Shown in pieces: positions 22,590 through 34,935 of a stretch of DNA of 64,000 bases. Source of the stretch: Schistocephalus solidus (taxonomy: Eukaryota > Platyhelminthes > Cestoda > Diphyllobothriidea > Diphyllobothriidae); NCBI GenBank assembly GCA_017591395.1, contig WEDG01004123.1, positions 124,001 to 188,000 on the forward strand, given 5' to 3'. Each line of letters starts with the position of its first letter. Position 1 is the stretch's first letter. The translations under genes and the position numbers were made by a program. The notes beneath the pieces are model-generated. The model was not told the origin of the DNA. It did no database searches and saw nothing but the letters and a program-made list of their open reading frames with translations.

Positions 22590-24625
22590 TCTCCCAGTCT
22601 TGGAGAATCTCTCCAACCAAACTTACGACCAAAAACCCATCTCCGCAGATAGTGTCAAACACTTTTAATCAAAATTGCTGAGTTTTAGTTATGAGTACCC
22701 GAACAAAGGACGAACAATTCGAGGATTACTGACAGAAATACACATAGAGAAGCTAAAACAGCATCGAGATAACAAAGATATCTTGGTAACTAAACCAAAT
22801 AAAAGAACGGGCATCTTTCTAAGGAACGGATTGGACTACGTAACGAAGATGCGGTCCATCTTTTCAAACCGGACAACATTCGAGAAAGTTGACAAAGAAA
22901 AGGGTCGCACAGATGAAGTAGAGACACAGCTAACCGACTGCTTAAGAAGACTCTACGCAAGGGGTTTCATAAAGAATCATGATCTCGAACGCCTCCGCTC
23001 ATTAGGCACACACATCCCTCTGTTTTTATAGCCTACCGAAGATCAACAACGAGGGCCTGACAGCTCGTCCGATTTTGAACATGCGCAACTCACCGTACCA
23101 TGCAATAGCTAAATGGTTGGCGGAGAAACTCAAGCCCTCACAGCCTCGGCTGACACCACATAGCTATCAAGATACGTTCGAATTTACTGACTACGTGAAA
23201 GACATAAACTTCCATTGCATGATGACGCTCTCTTAAGACGCCTCATCGTTTGTTTATGAACATCCCGGTAACTAAGACAGTCAATTACATTACGAATTCC
23301 TATTAACAATTTAACAAGAAATAGGAATACCGACATATGCACTAAAGGCACTATTCCTAAGCTTCAAATTAAATGTGCAGTTCCTTTTTGACAACCAACC
23401 ATACAGAAAAATATATGGCATTGCTATGGGTTCGCTCCATGAGCCTCTCTTAGCCGAAGCCTTCGTGGGGAAGCTGGAGAAATCTCAGGTAAGCGATCAA
23501 ATCAATAAGCTAAAACACTACGGTCGCTAAGTTGAAGATATCTTTTCAATTGCCAAAACATAAACCAACGATGATGGACTCTCAGATGCAATCCAGCAAA
23601 CACATCGGTCCATCAAGTTCACGTTGGAGGTAGAAACGGTAGGTTCGCTTCCTTTCTTAAACGCCCTCCTAAGCCGATGATCTGATGGTAGTGTCCGAAG
23701 GAGCGTTTATCGAAAGAAACCGGGTCTGGACAATATAGGATCTTCAGCAGTTTCTTGAAAATCCAACAAAACACAGTGAAGTCCGTTGCTTAGCGCAAAG
23801 GACTGGAAAAGTTTTATGGCGGACAGTATCGAGGAAGAGTTTAGAAAGATGCAGGATTTACTTCGCGTGAACAGGTATCCGGATAGAGTTATTACAAAGA
23901 ATCTGGTCGCGTGACCAGAAAAACCCGCCACACTAACTATAGAATAAACCCTTTTTCTCAAATTCCCCTTTCAAGTAGATGCGGCAAGTGAAGTCCTTAG
24001 ATGACGTCTTAAGCAGCCCATTTTACGAACCCTCCCTGAAGCGATAGATCGAATATTATTCTCAATTAACCCGGTTTTACACGGAGAAGGTAAAGATAGG
24101 TTGCCAGCTCAGACCAACTCCAGGTACATCTACGCATTTACTTGCTCCTGTGGAGCAGGTTATATTGGTTGCAAGAGTTGGCACCTATACAAAAGAATAA
24201 GAGAACACCTTTCGGCATGGCTGAGAAAAGGTGAAGTTAAATACATAAACAGCGTTGTTCTCGCACACATGGTTGATTTTGGGCGTCGTGTGAACCCCAA
24301 CGAGGCCTTCCATATTATGTATAAGGTGCCAACAAACTACCCCAAGTCACTAGGTCAGTCTGCTAGTAACAGCAGAAGCCACCGCCATCAAGTTGGGGAA
24401 GCCGGTCTTGTGCGCACAAACGAACCTTCTACAAGCTCCTCGCTTAGCAGGACCAACGACGGCTTAACTACATGCACTCTGCGCCCTCTCTTCTCCCCCC
24501 TTCCCCTTGAACTGCTCCACCAAACCCTCATTGCCGCTAAAGCAGCTGTCTGTTATCGCCACCCCCACCCTTTTCACACGACTCACTTATATGACAGGGC
24601 GAACATTATTAAACGCACGTTTTAG
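22590..24625 (+). mobile_element. Penelope-like element 2 (PLE2), same family as PLE1
   Basis: The plus strand starts with ENLSNQTYDQKPISADSVKH, homologous to the ENL-NQTYDQ region of PLE1, so it is 5'-truncated there. It continues IEKLKQH, NKDILVTKPNKRTGI (22675-23031), ARPILNMRNSPYHAIAKWLA, KLNVQFLFDNQPY, GIAMGS and FTLEVETVGSLPFLNALLSR. A GIY-YIG domain lies at about 24115-24215 (RYIYAFTCSCGAGYIG). The frame remains open to 24625 with an STP-rich tail. The RT box region reads GR-stop-VEDIFSI, so motif C is broken. Frameshifts and stops elsewhere make it inactive. The 174-codon terminal frame (24101-24625) is the longest intact piece. Confidence 0.85.
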
Positions 24626-27590
24626 TTTGTACCCCGTCCCTTTACTGGCCCGATGAGAGTGAGAAAGTGGGAATGAACGCGAGGACATTGCTAGAAATAA
24701 ATATTTCAAAATATAAGAACTTTTAATCTCCACACTCATTTGAGGACTGCTAAAATGGTATTCAAGCATACTTTGGGCTTAAAATAAAATAAATAACTTG
24801 ACTTGGGAGTTGTCATTAAACCATAATTTGAAACTGGTTATAGCATGATCGCAAAAAGCGTTTTCTCCTGTAGTCTTTTGCTAAAAGTAAACTTATAGAC
24901 GTTGAATTCCTTTCGTTCCCATCATGTAATGTTTGAATCCAACAAAGAGTTAATGAGAGACGTTATTTTTAGGTAGTTTTCAAAATAAATACCTTTAATA
25001 CAGAGGTTTTCGATTGATAAAGTGCTTCAGCCTAATGGTTAAGCTACTACTGCAGCTAGGACCGAAAAACTGCAGGAGTCAAAAGAACACCTAGACTCCC
25101 GAAGAATACTGATTCGCATGCGATGACGTTTTATTGTTGACTTACAGGAGAGTTCTGTGATGGTTCAGGATTTCTGCCAGGGGTAGAATTAAGATACTTC
25201 AATCCCTTGCTCAAAATATGAAGACTGCTTAAAACATGTACTCGGTGTCGAAAAAGAGAGGATGTCTCGCATAGATTGTTCAGTTTCCAAGGAGAAAGTG
25301 CCTAAATAAATTCGTTTTCTTTTGTAACCTCGGAAACATTTGGCGGAGACGGCAAAATCATAAAGGTATTGATATCTAGGGAACCTATCCACTCGAATCC
25401 GAGGCTGGGCAATATTTCTGATGTATCGGATGCTTGGAACAGTGGCAAAAAAGCGGGCAAAATATAATGACCCACAAAATCCGCATAAGTGATTTTCAAA
25501 TAAAAGAAAGTTTTTATCATGCCAAGAGCCTAGAAAAAAGGTTTCCTGATTCACATATCACCACAACGAGATATCCGTTGGTGGTGCACTGGGACGCGAG
25601 TGTGCACATCAAAACTCTACGGTGTGGACGTTCCACAGAATGCTTGAATACAAGAGACTCTTAGGAGCTTCAGAAATTTCCTGATGAGTTTTCGAGTTAA
25701 TAAAAACTACTTGAAGTAAGATAAAATCATTTAAAGCAGTGTAGTTGGCACACTGAAGGTTGAATGATGCGAGAAGCGTAGTTGCCCGATACGAATGCAA
25801 GCTGGGCCGACGGATACCTGCAATTGGTGCTTATTAGTGCATGGTGAAGGAAGGATCATTGGGATTAGCCTCCAGTAACTTGTCGTCGTGACTCAATGGC
25901 CTGAGGCGCGCTCTTTGGCCTTCAAAATACACATCGAGGTCGACATGGCAGTAAATAATGTTCTCCTTGGAGATCCGAACTTCTAGAAAAGCGCAAGATG
26001 ACTGGACGGATAATTTAAGTGAGGATCGAATAACCGACGATTTCTTTTAAGCGAGTTCGCAAGAATTTGGGAGCTGGTTTCGTACCAGCACAGGCCCTCG
26101 GACGGAAACTTGCTTGACACTAAACGAAGTAAAGAAAACACAGTTCAGCTCTCCGATGACATCCAAGATTTGATCAACGATCAGAATGATTGAAGACGAA
26201 TGGCGTTCTGTGTTCTTATAGGTCATTGACGAAAAAAATAGACCTTGCAATTTTCGGGTGAATTTGATTGCTGTGAAGGATGCTAAGCTACCGGAGCAAG
26301 CTCTTACGTTACCCGACTTTTTGGAGTTAGCCTCAAATCCAGTGTCGGAAACAGTAGTAGGCCTCTGTCTGTCGCTGTCTCCAAAACATGAATCCGAGGC
26401 GACCAGCAAATAAAATTCTCCTCTCGGCGACCGAGTCTCCTTTATGACTACTTCCTGAAACTAGCCTTTTGCATGTGTGACATCCATTTTCTATCGCGGT
26501 CCGTTTTCTCATTTTTTCTCAAACTAGGATTAAGACCCATTCTAAAACTTAATTTTAAAGGTATTTCTACGAGTTTATTATTTTTCTCAGTAATTTTGCG
26601 TAAAACAGGAGCCATTATGGAGGAATCAAGGCTATTTATTGAAGAAATTGTCCCCGAGGCTCAAAAAATTAGCCATTGAAAAATTTAGGTCACTGCATTT
26701 TATCAAGTCCACACCTACAGTACATAAAATATTCGCTAGGGCATTATCGCTAACTACCCCTTAGATATACCGTTGGTAGAGAGGCAGTTTGTGAAACAGT
26801 CTTACACAGGATACCCGGTACAGAGGCGTAAAGAGTTTTTGACTTGTGACTTTTTAAATCTGTTTGAAAGTTTACAGTTCATATCAAGTCCGATTTTATG
26901 GAAGTCGCAAGTGATCTGCGGCCACTTGTTCAAGTTCGACCCGTGTTCTTGCTGTGGTATGACTCATAATCAATTTTACTCGTTTGGATTCGTGAACCAT
27001 TGATCTTAGCTGGATGATAGGGAAAGCAAATACGTTGCATTTTCAGGGGTACCTTCCAGGAAGCAAAATCATAAATGTATTCCTACGTAGTAACACTTCG
27101 ATTTTGAGTGAACATTTATCAGTCACCTGTATGTCAGCCCGACGGCAATAAGAGACGATGTCCGTTGCATGTCCATAGCGTGCTGGGTGCAACAGCAGCA
27201 AGTTGCTCAAACTCGACCACCCTCCCTCCCCCCTCCTCCATCGCACTCTGATGACAAGACAGTGCCAAGAAGACTGAAGATGGACTCGGCAAAGTAGCTG
27301 ACAAAGCCAAAAAGTTCGTATCCGCGTGCAAGACCAAATTCCATCCAGGAACAACGTGTCAGAATTTTTCAGAAGGGAGCTCTACCCTCAAATTCCTGAG
27401 AGTGGCATGAGTTCAACATTATAAGTGAGATATTGAGCTTGACTCTCAGCCTTCGAGTCTATCCATTCCCCCAACAATACACACAGTACCGACCATACGG
27501 ACCGAGATTTCTCGTCAGATTGTAATCTTCCAAACCATGACACTTAACGCGTTGTGATAGATACAAACGCTCGTTGACGAACGCTCACCG
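24626..27590. other. Unassigned stretch
   Basis: Short ORFs only. At 25040-25080 there is a weak A-box-like sequence (tcagcctaatgg). A 120-codon minus-strand ORF at 26047-26409 shows no family resemblance. I see nothing else that I can support. Confidence 0.4.
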
Positions 27591-27599
27591 ATCACTGAA

Positions 27600-27770
27600 G
27601 AAACTAAATCGTTCCGTTCTGCCTCGGGGCTCACTCTCGAGTTCCGTCAGAAGGCGCACGGCAGCAAGTAGTAGTAGTAGTAAAGGTAGATGAAAAATGG
27701 TGACAAAGATAAGAAAGACTGAGAAGGCCATTTCTGACTCATTAGCCGTCATCATCCAGGTACACCCAAA
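27600..27770 (-). repeat. Diverged copy of the 30-kb SINE body
   Basis: The stretch with gagaaggccatttctgac, then tcattagccgtcatcatcca, aligns with the body of the SINE units at 30138-30860 (gagaccggaatggccatttc, ttattagccgtcatcagcca). It is preceded by a short GTA repeat (about 27667-27681). The tRNA-like head is not recognisable in this copy. Confidence 0.55.
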
Positions 27771-29667
27771 GCGTACTGAAGAAAAGCAGTCAGCATTTTT
27801 TAAAATGAAAAACAACACATTACATAAACTAATTTCCGTAGTTGGTCATGTTTGCAACACCTGGGATCTTTTTATAGCCATACTGATGCAGCTGGCGGAG
27901 CCAGATATGATGGGTGCAGTAGAAACCCCATCGTTTTGGCTACACCGAGACCCCTTCGAGTATCACTGCTTCAAAAAAATCTGTAAGATGCACTTACCAT
28001 ATTTTCCTCCAGTGTCTCTCACAACGATTTCATACTGCACAAAATACAGTGGTGGATGCCGATCTTGCTTGACGATACATCATGGTGTTGAGTGCTCGAA
28101 GGTTACGGCAGAGACTTCATACAAAAATAAGGATCGAACAGGTCAAAGAGAAGGTAAGGTTTTCGAAATCATGCATGACCAGATGCCAGAAGCAAATCTT
28201 CCTTACTACTAAGATAAATTTACGACCACTAGCGTATCTGCGAATGGTGACGCTGAGCACCAGTTCAGTTGTAGAGCAATCGAGCTCCGACTTAGCAGAT
28301 GAGTGGATGTTAGGCACAATTAAATTGAAGTGCTACGTCCAATCCACATAGTCCTTCACAGCACTTAGGGTGGTCATCTGCTAGTTGCAAAATCACGATA
28401 GCGTCCCATTTAGAGTCAGATGATAAGTTTCAGTGCGCCTCCGAGAGCAGTCCTGGGAGTTGATAAAGGCTGAGAACGTTTGGGACGCAAACCGGACAGC
28501 GCTATCAGTTTTACCCCTGGATAAATGTGTGAAAAAGGCGACTTAATGACCGAGGAAAGTTCTGGTAGCTGATACCGCTTCAACGTCGGATGCCCCGAAC
28601 CACAAGGTGAATAACATGACGCCGAGAATGCTGGGTGGCAAGGTGCTGATGGGTTTCCATCCGACGAACTGTTTATGGTCCATTCGATACACCCCTCTTG
28701 TGAGCCATCTGCACTATGCTTGGGCATATTTGCCTTTCTAGTCACACATGACTGGTAAGGTTGTGATAAAAAGTAAGCTGAAGAGGTTTTTGGCCGCCGA
28801 CAATGATAAGAAATAACCAGTTTCGTAATGACATTGGAATGTCCTACATAAAACGTCAGAAAAACAACACGGTTGTCCTACCGCAACTCACTTATCACGC
28901 TGGTACCTGTCAACAAAGTCATTTGTCTCTATTTTTGCGGTAGGGCTCTCGGTTCTTTAGCTTGTTTCTAATCATAGCACATATTCGCTATTGCTTTCGT
29001 CTTTAAATCTTTGCCCCGACGTTGGGCAAACTGGTTCTTACAATAAGACCTACGCTCCTCATCTGCACACATTGACTTTCGCAGCTGGCCATAACAGGCA
29101 GGCAAGAAAGGAGACACTTTCCTCCGTTCCCTATATCAATCTTATCGACTAGCCGCATACATTCTACTATTTTCCCCTCTGTGCTATATGCTTTAAATGG
29201 CTAGCTTTAAAAGCAATTTCAAGTTTATGGACGCTTAACGAGTGGAATTAACTTGCCAAAAGAAGCAATAATACTTGGGGGACGTATCAGTATCCAGAAT
29301 CATGACAGAAGATCAGTTATTGTACACAAAGTGACAAGGATCAGCTCCAAACTGTAAACAAAGCAAGGTGAACATTTTTGATTTCTGTCGCCTAGCCGCT
29401 CTCTTAAAGCCAAGTGGTAACGATCACAGTACCGATTAGCATATCTGTACTCCGTTAACTTCTATCGCCGATCTTCTGCCTGCTTGCGGTCAAGCAGAGT
29501 AAAACTGCGAAAGAGCTGTCCTACGGAACGTGACGCAGATCGAAGCTAGTTTCGAGGAAACTCCCAATCACAAAGGCTTATTCCTAGCCGATTGCTAACT
29601 AAATTGTCTCCATTTTTCAATGTAATGCAGAATTCACAGTCATTACCTTTTGCGTTCCCGACCAGAT
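27771..29667. other. Unassigned stretch
   Basis: No gene, RNA or repeat is supported here. A plus-strand ORF from 27697 (171 codons) begins inside the SINE fragment and has no family resemblance. Confidence 0.4.
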
Positions 29668-30097
29668 AGTAAACACGGTAGGGATGCTTTATATGGCCGC
29701 CTAACCAGGACATGGGAATAGAAAGCACCAAGCACGCTTAAAATAGGTGGCCTTACGGTAAAATTCAGGAAGGAAAAATATACCCGTGTGTTAACGCTTC
29801 CGCTTTCCCCAACATAAAACTAAACCGTTTTCTTTATCTTAGCCCCTAGCTCTACTCTAAACTTAAATCCTGCTGTTAACACGAGAATAACCTTAACCCT
29901 TGGTCTAATCTTGACCTTAACCTCAATCCTAACAGTTACCTCAAAATTAAATCAAAACCTACATTTAACACTAAAATTCACATTAATTCTAAACATAATT
30001 TCCTAGACATGTAACACAAAGCCACATGTATTGCAGGTGCTTCCTATTCACAGGTCCTGTTTAGGCGGCCATAAAAGACATCCTTACGGTAAATACA
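29668..30097. mobile_element. MITE-like element with about 60-bp terminal inverted repeats and telomere-like core
   Basis: The left arm (29668-29729) and the reverse complement of the right arm (30036-30097) align throughout. They share ttatggccgcctaa (left atatggccgcctaacc), caggac, and aatagaaagcacc versus aataggaagcacc. The interior, about 29810-30000, is a run of degenerate telomere-like words such as aaccttaaccc and ctaatcttgaccttaacctc. There is no ORF. A non-autonomous DNA transposon fits, with a telomere-like satellite captured inside. A target-site duplication was not identified. Confidence 0.65.
29810..30000 (+). repeat. Degenerate telomere-like (TAACCC-related) satellite
   Basis: The stretch is composed of short C/A/T words of the form TNAACCYTAACCC and variants (ataaccttaaccc, tgaccttaacctcaatccta). 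They run in one direction with heavy decay toward A/T-rich forms at the right. It is an interstitial, not terminal, block. Confidence 0.55.
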
Positions 30098-30272
30098 ACA
30101 ACAAGCCAATTGTACTGAACTGGATATATAGCACACTCAGACTAGAGCCCTCGCAGGCGGTCGCATAGCGACGTGTAGCATATGATGAAATTGAACCGAC
30201 AAAGACAAGGGAGACCGGAATGGCCATTTCTGGCTTATTAGCCGTCATCAGCCAGTCATACCCAATCCCAAG

Positions 30273-30347
30273 TGTGGCACACCTGGGATTCGAACCCGCA
30301 ACCTTTGGTATTTGAGTCGAACGCTCTACCATTGAGCCACGGGCTCG
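30273..30347 (-). repeat. tRNA-like head of SINE unit 1 (A and B boxes)
   Basis: On the minus strand the A box TGGCTCAATGG lies at 30339-30329 and the B box GGTTCGAATCC at 30296-30286, both near-perfect Pol III consensus. The D-arm can pair (GCTC...GAGC), but acceptor-stem and anticodon-stem pairing are lost. It is therefore a tRNA-derived SINE head, not a tRNA gene. Confidence 0.75.
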
Positions 30348-30578
30348 TTGTTTTTGTCGGTTGTGATCGGGAATATGATGATAGTGTGGGGCTCACCGAT
30401 CTGCTTAAGGAACATGTATGTTCCGTTGTGCCCTGGAGCTCAGACTAGAGCTCTCGCAGGCGGTCACATAGCGACGTTTAGCATATGTTGATAAAGTGGA
30501 ACCGACAAAGACAAGGGAGACCGGAATGGCCATTTCTGGCTTATTAGCCGTCATCAGCCAGTCAAACCCAATCCGAAT

Positions 30579-30653
30579 TGTGGCACACCTGCGATTCGAA
30601 CCCGCAACCTTTGGTATTTGAGTCGAACGCTCTACCATTGAGCCACGGGCTCG
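30579..30653 (-). repeat. tRNA-like head of SINE unit 2
   Basis: A second copy of the same head, with the A box at 30645-30635 and a B box (GGTTCGAATCG) at 30602-30592. One substitution in the flank of the B box distinguishes it from unit 1. Confidence 0.75.
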
Positions 30654-30959
30654 TTGTATTTGTCGGTTGTGATCGGGAATATGATGATAGTGTGGGGCTC
30701 ACCGATCTGATTAAGGAACATGTATGTTCCGTTGTGCCCTGGAGCTCAGACTAGAGCCCTCGCAGGCGGTCGCATAGCGACGTGTAGCATATGAAGAAAT
30801 TGAACTGACAATGACAAGGGAGACCGGAATGGCCATTTCTGGCTTATTAGCCGTCATTAGCCAGGTGTGCCACACTTGGGATTGGGTATGACTGGCTGAT
30901 GACGGCTTTTAAGCCAGAAATTTCCATTTCGGTCTCCCTTGACTTTGTCGGTTCTATTT

Positions 30960-30962
<3 letters not shown>

Positions 30963-31028
<66 letters not shown>

Positions 31029-31049
31029 TATATATATATATATATATAG
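30963..31049. repeat. TA dinucleotide microsatellite
   Basis: An almost pure (TA)n run of about 85 bp with one interruption (gcta near 31027-31030). It directly abuts the inverted end of the SINE array. Confidence 0.95.
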
Positions 31050-31719
31050 ACCACCGTTGTTTCCGAAGATGCACTTGAAATTGTCAGAACACGCTCCAGA
31101 GTCGGCTAAAGGTAATCAGAACTTCCAACTCTTCCCGGCACCGTCAACACTTTTGAGTCAATGTTCTGCAGCTTGCAGCCAGACTAGATAGCTGACTGCT
31201 GCTTCATGCTTGATGTGATTAGTTCTGATCAGAGTCTGTACTGCGCAAACTTGGTGCTCGGTCAGAGAACACTAATATACGGTTCACCTCAAAATCTCCG
31301 AATCAAGTTCAAATTCTTCGTTTTGTTGGCCTGGGTTAGAAATTTGCCTGTATGACAACGGAAGTGACCTTAATGTCGCCATACAGATTCTCCTATATTC
31401 GTAGCTAAGTCCCCCTCGCCTGGTTAATGTTGCTAACGAAGAATACGAACGCTGCAAATGAAGCGAGCACGAAAAGTCACTTCCAACTATTACCAAACTC
31501 TGGGTTATTCGAAAAGGCACTCAGTGAAAACGGGAGAAAACCGATCCTGTCGGCGTCTATCATTTTACCAATCTTCCACTTTCAGTTACTGACGAGACAG
31601 GTGCAACATGCGCCAAAAAAGTGAAGGCAGAAAACAGGATGATTCGTCATAGCAGCCTGATTCATGTGCAAGAGTTAGTATTTAGGATAAAAGCCCCCAA
31701 AGCAGCCGAAATGTCACGG

Positions 31720-32640
31720 ACAATCTTCGCGCTCCCTCATCTCCGCGCGGACCTAGAAAAGCCATGGCGTGATAGATACCCGTCCCCGTTTCCCCCATAA
31801 CCCTGTCTCCTACCCCTGCTAGTCGCTCTCCGCCTTACCCGCCCCATGCACACTCAACAGCCAACATCGAGGGGGCTTCGATTGAAGTTAGATGCTCGCT
31901 AGCATGCGCAAACGTGCGTCTGTGTACGTGCTTGCGTGTTTATTAGTTCATGCACTCTTCCCCCTCCCCACCCTCCACAGGCGGGCCGTACCGGCCAGCG
32001 TTGTTCGAGGCCCCTTCGTCCTGCCGACCCGACCCATAGATCGCGTGCCTCCCCCCACAACCTTGATGCCGCGGCTTTTGGGCGGGGAAGAGGACACGGG
32101 AGAAGAGGAAGAGGAGGCAATTAGAAGATGGCGGGTGGGGATAGATACATATATCGTGACAGCGCCGGGAAATTTGAACGTCAATCATGGAAGGCGAGCG
32201 ATAGAAATCGGCCATCCTAAAGCCAAGGGTGGCGGTGGCCGCGGCGACAGCCCCAGCGCATGTTGAGCTTCTCACGATGCTCCACATTGGCGATATATTA
32301 ACCATCGGCCCCTCATAGGCGCGTGTAGCCTGCGTATTGAATTGCCTGCTTCACCCCGTTCCTTTACGGAACCGTTCAGAGCACGTTGAGCCGGCGAGGC
32401 CGAAGCGGCGGAGCGGGGGAGGCAGACGAGGGGCGAACATGCAGGCGAACTCTCAACATTGTGACGATAAATCATGAGAGGACTATATGAACGCGCCGGG
32501 GAAAAAGAAACAGGAGCAGCGGCAGTGGAAGTGGTGGTAGCACCCTTACCACAACTCACCATTTGGCGCTTCCCACAATGTAACATGAGCCAAGACGAAG
32601 CGCGGTTGCACATGGGCTGTAAAGACAACTCAAGAAGATG
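31720..32640. other. GC-rich, CpG-containing island without a clear ORF
   Basis: This 0.9 kb is visibly richer in G, C and CpG than the surrounding AT-rich DNA. Many overlapping short ORFs occur on both strands, as expected from GC content, and none has a recognisable domain. It could be a promoter-type island, a 5' UTR or a GC-rich repeat. I did not find a start exon next to it. Confidence 0.5.
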
Positions 32641-34935
32641 AGCCATTCCAAGATGACTTTGAGCCCTCCTTAGGGAAATCCATCCTGTTTACCAGGTCTT
32701 GATCCCTGCCATTGGTAGTAAACGCGCCTTGATCGTACATTTCATGCTGTTATTTTTGTGTAGGTGTGAAGCTTAATTAGATAGCAGAGCAATTTGTCAA
32801 AAAAGTACTATATCCCGCAAGGTGACTGAGATTGAAATATAACAGGTTTCGAAATAATGAGATGTCCTGGGTAAATGCTCAATAAAAACATAACAGAACA
32901 TATTTGAATGGGATCTCTTGCGCTCCAATATCCTATTACATACAGGCTTGCGTTGGCCAAACGAAAACAGTCAAAGGCTTATGAAGTTAAAGTCGAATTT
33001 TCAGAACTCCCACACGCGGGATGCATGCTGCATTATTCTCAGATTCTGCCTGGTGGAGCAAACCTTCCTTGCTCGGTATTAGAATTTTGTGACGCAATTA
33101 ACGAGGGGACTATCTGGACCAAAGATAACCCATATCAGGATTCTCTTCCGTATTTTTCGGCCCCAGTAAAAATGGGGTGAAGTAGAAAACGTAAATCTTT
33201 GAGATCTGGTGTTCATGTTTTGGATGCCGAGCGGGCAGAGCCCACCACGGCATACGAGGTATTCAGGAGGGTGAGCGGGCACAAGCGCGTGGCGTGTGAT
33301 CAAAGTTTTTAAAATAGAGCGAACTTCTATGTCAATCGAAAGGTTTTTTCAGTAGTATCTGCCAGACCAGGCATGATCAAAATATTAAAGTGAGATTTTG
33401 AATTTTGATTAACTTTCATAATATTGTTTTTTTTAGCCAATGATGCTAATTCACTACTAATGCTATACCGACTACAACTGGTGTCGAGACCTAACAGAAG
33501 CAACGTTCGATTTGCGAGCAAAAAGCAATTAAGCTTAAATCAATAAGCCGGATGCATATGATAATTTTGCTTTTATTAAGAATCATCTTACTGTTTCATT
33601 TCTTCTGCATGCTTGAGTCCAAGTCCATTGAATCAGTAATTTTTACGCCTCACTTTACTCTCGCAGACGAACTCTTCGGACAGTTTGACCCTTACATGGT
33701 TTTGATATATTTATTTAGGGGCAGTGTAGGCGACAATTTGCGTCCACATTACGATGCATATGATATATTGGGGGAGAAGAAATGACTGGCCATTCACTCT
33801 ACCTCATCTAATCAGCAATCTACCTGTCTTTGTTCCGTCATTAATACACGGTGGGTGGATGAAGGACTGAGAAACTTAAGGTCCTGGCGAGGATTTTTGG
33901 CAGCTGACAGGGATCATTTTGATTTTAGGACTGAGAGCCAGGTTTCAGTGGCTCCTTCTCAATATGGCCTTTCGGCGAATTCACCCGGCAACCACAAGGC
34001 ACGCAAGAGACGGGGAATAAATGCCTTCCCAACCACTGCGAATAAGCCCTCTTACCCTGTCTTGGCGCTGGAACAGGGTGGCGGTAAATAAATAGCGAGA
34101 GTGATCGCTAGGTAGATGATTTGCAAGTGTTTCTTCACAAGCCAATCACAGCTGGTTCCAGGAAACATGGACAGTCCGCGTGGAGTGGAATAGAAGTCTT
34201 GAAGAACAGTAATTGGCCTATCTTCTTACATATTAACCAAAATTCGGAAATAGGTTTCTGTTAGAAAGGATTACGTGGGTGGGGTTGTACTTCTGTTTAT
34301 CGTGCAAAATAATCCCAAGATACCGCACTAACGACAGGATGTCTGCTTTGGAATGAAGTTTTTCGTCCGTTGGAAAAATTACATTCGGTAAAAATAACTA
34401 GTTAAATAGTATGAAACTTTTACATCCAGTTTCAATGACCTTATAAATTTCAACATATTTTCCAGACGGCATCAAATAAATATTCTTTCTTGTTCTCTTT
34501 TGTTAGCAAATTACGTCTTGTTTAACTTTGTTACCTGAAGAAATAATAAATTTATTTTTAGTGATCGTTTTTCATTTGCGAATAATTTTGAGCTTGATCT
34601 ACATTCCCCCTTGCGTTTAGGACTTCCAAACTACATGCGTTATAACTTTCGTGCAAGTATACGCATTAATGTCCCGTGCTTCTAAGAAGAAGCCATAAAA
34701 ATTCACAAAAATTGAGTTATGCTAACAATAACATCAATAACCGATCGAACATGATGCTCTACGAATAGACTGCTTGGCTTTGAACTTTTAACACAGAAAA
34801 CTTTTCTTAACCGAAAAATAGCCTTTCTTCAGGCAAACAATTTAAGGAATAGTTAATTTGCGACTAAAGGAGATGACTGTTTATTCATATTTTCAGTAAA
34901 ATTAATTTAAATTTATAAGGGTATCAGAAAAATGG
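32641..34935. other. Unassigned stretch
   Basis: No supported gene or repeat. A 90-codon plus-strand ORF at 32908-33180 and smaller ones have no family resemblance. The 34400-34900 part is strongly AT-rich. Confidence 0.4.

Larger units (their letters stand above)
30138..30954. repeat. Tandem array of tRNA-derived SINE, two full units, one partial, ending in an inverted piece
   Basis: Unit 1 spans 30138-30440 (303 bp), unit 2 spans 30441-30746 (306 bp), and unit 3 begins at 30747. Each starts cagactagag and contains gagaccggaatggccatttc. The units are nearly identical. Unit 3 is cut at about 30863. After a short spacer the same body reappears in reverse complement (30893-30954 pairs with 30802-30863), creating a fold-back. 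Each full unit carries a tRNA-like promoter on the minus strand. Confidence 0.85.

Noticed and set aside
30084..30638. Repeated ORFs beginning MVERSTQIPKVAGS
   Set aside because: The peptide is a translation of the tRNA-like SINE head and body; it recurs only because the unit is tandemly repeated.
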